From the NCBI RefSeq assembly GCF_026625725.1, contig NZ_CP113060.1, positions 3,540,001 to 3,604,000 of the forward strand: a stretch of DNA of 64,000 nt, written 5' to 3'. The stretch's first letter is position 1. Each line of letters begins with the position of its first letter. The translations under genes and the position numbers were made by a program. The notes under the pieces are model-generated. The model made no database searches. It saw nothing but the letters and a program-made list of their open reading frames with translations, and was not told the DNA's origin. Shown in pieces: positions 63,941 to 64,000 of the stretch. The stretch comes from Pseudomonas sp. SL4(2022). GTDB lineage: Bacteria > Pseudomonadota > Gammaproteobacteria > Pseudomonadales > Pseudomonadaceae.

Positions 63941-64000
63941 CTAGACTTGGGCCACTTCGCGCTGCAGGCGCAGCCCCTCTTGAATTTCTTTTATCTGATC
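63941..64000 (-). CDS. C-terminal end of a leftward gene (partial)
   Basis: Read on the minus strand, the last 60 bases give DQIKEIQEGLRLQREVAQV and a TAG stop at 63941. The heptad-like pattern looks like the end of a coiled-coil or helical protein that enters from the right edge. Nothing more can be said from 19 residues, and the frame could be chance. Confidence 0.4.
   Translation of the reverse strand, partial: DQIKEIQEGLRLQREVAQV

Overview
The window is a contiguous piece of a Pseudomonas chromosome (GC-rich, gene-dense). The identification rests on near-verbatim Pseudomonas versions of TolA/TolB/OprL, QueE, NadA, HtpX and SagS, and on gene order: the right half follows, in order, the P. 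aeruginosa block running from the class II DAHP synthase through deaD, tpm, htpX, msrB, gpx, ospR, sagS and the tRNA-Glu/Gly array to fadE (synteny from memory, not searched). It is not P. aeruginosa itself, because blocks that are far apart there are adjacent here.

Layout. 1-3.1 kb: end of tolA, tolB (reading frame broken at a G9 tract), pal/oprL and cpoB, the envelope Tol-Pal system. 3.1-6.0 kb: queE-queC (queuosine precursor synthesis), tRNA-Lys and nadA. 6.2-11.6 kb: a MocR-type PLP regulator with a cluster of repeated operator-like sites, then a coupled module of vWA lipoprotein, ECF sigma factor and membrane anti-sigma-like protein, plus a small lipoprotein. 11.6-15.8 kb: long-chain acyl-CoA synthetase, a VOC protein, a decayed substrate-binding-protein pseudogene and an alpha/beta-hydrolase lipoprotein. 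15.8-20.5 kb: an autotransporter behind an OmpR-type regulator, with a divergent 7TMR-DISM histidine kinase. 20.7-31.0 kb: a complete acyclic-terpene (citronellol/geraniol) catabolic cluster atuABCDEFG with divergent repressor atuR and two mirror-image operators; the likely atuH-type ligase lies about 7 kb away.

31.1-36.2 kb: two tandem orphan solute-binding proteins, a CPBP protease, a small membrane protein, and a CBS-domain histidine kinase paired with a double-receiver regulator. 36.2-43.2 kb: class II DAHP synthase, then a tightly packed five-gene operon (flavin monooxygenase, SBF transporter, SDR, TSUP transporter, D-aminoacylase-like amidohydrolase) that looks like an accessory catabolic insertion. 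43.4-58.5 kb: methyltransferase-fold protein, enoyl-CoA hydratase, deaD, ring-opening dioxygenase, tpm, htpX, SDR, alaA, and an oxidative-stress set (msrB, gpx, ospR, sagS, free-methionine sulfoxide reductase, GST). 58.5-64 kb: membrane-anchored protein, a duplicated tRNA-Glu/tRNA-Gly array, fadE, a transglutaminase-like protein and the end of one more gene.

No IS element, prophage or CRISPR array was seen. Non-coding structure includes a family of about 75-bp repeats that carry terminator-like hairpins with changes on both stem arms, a palindromic repeat, a REP-like repeat, several clear intrinsic terminators and a textbook stable-RNA promoter before the tRNA array.
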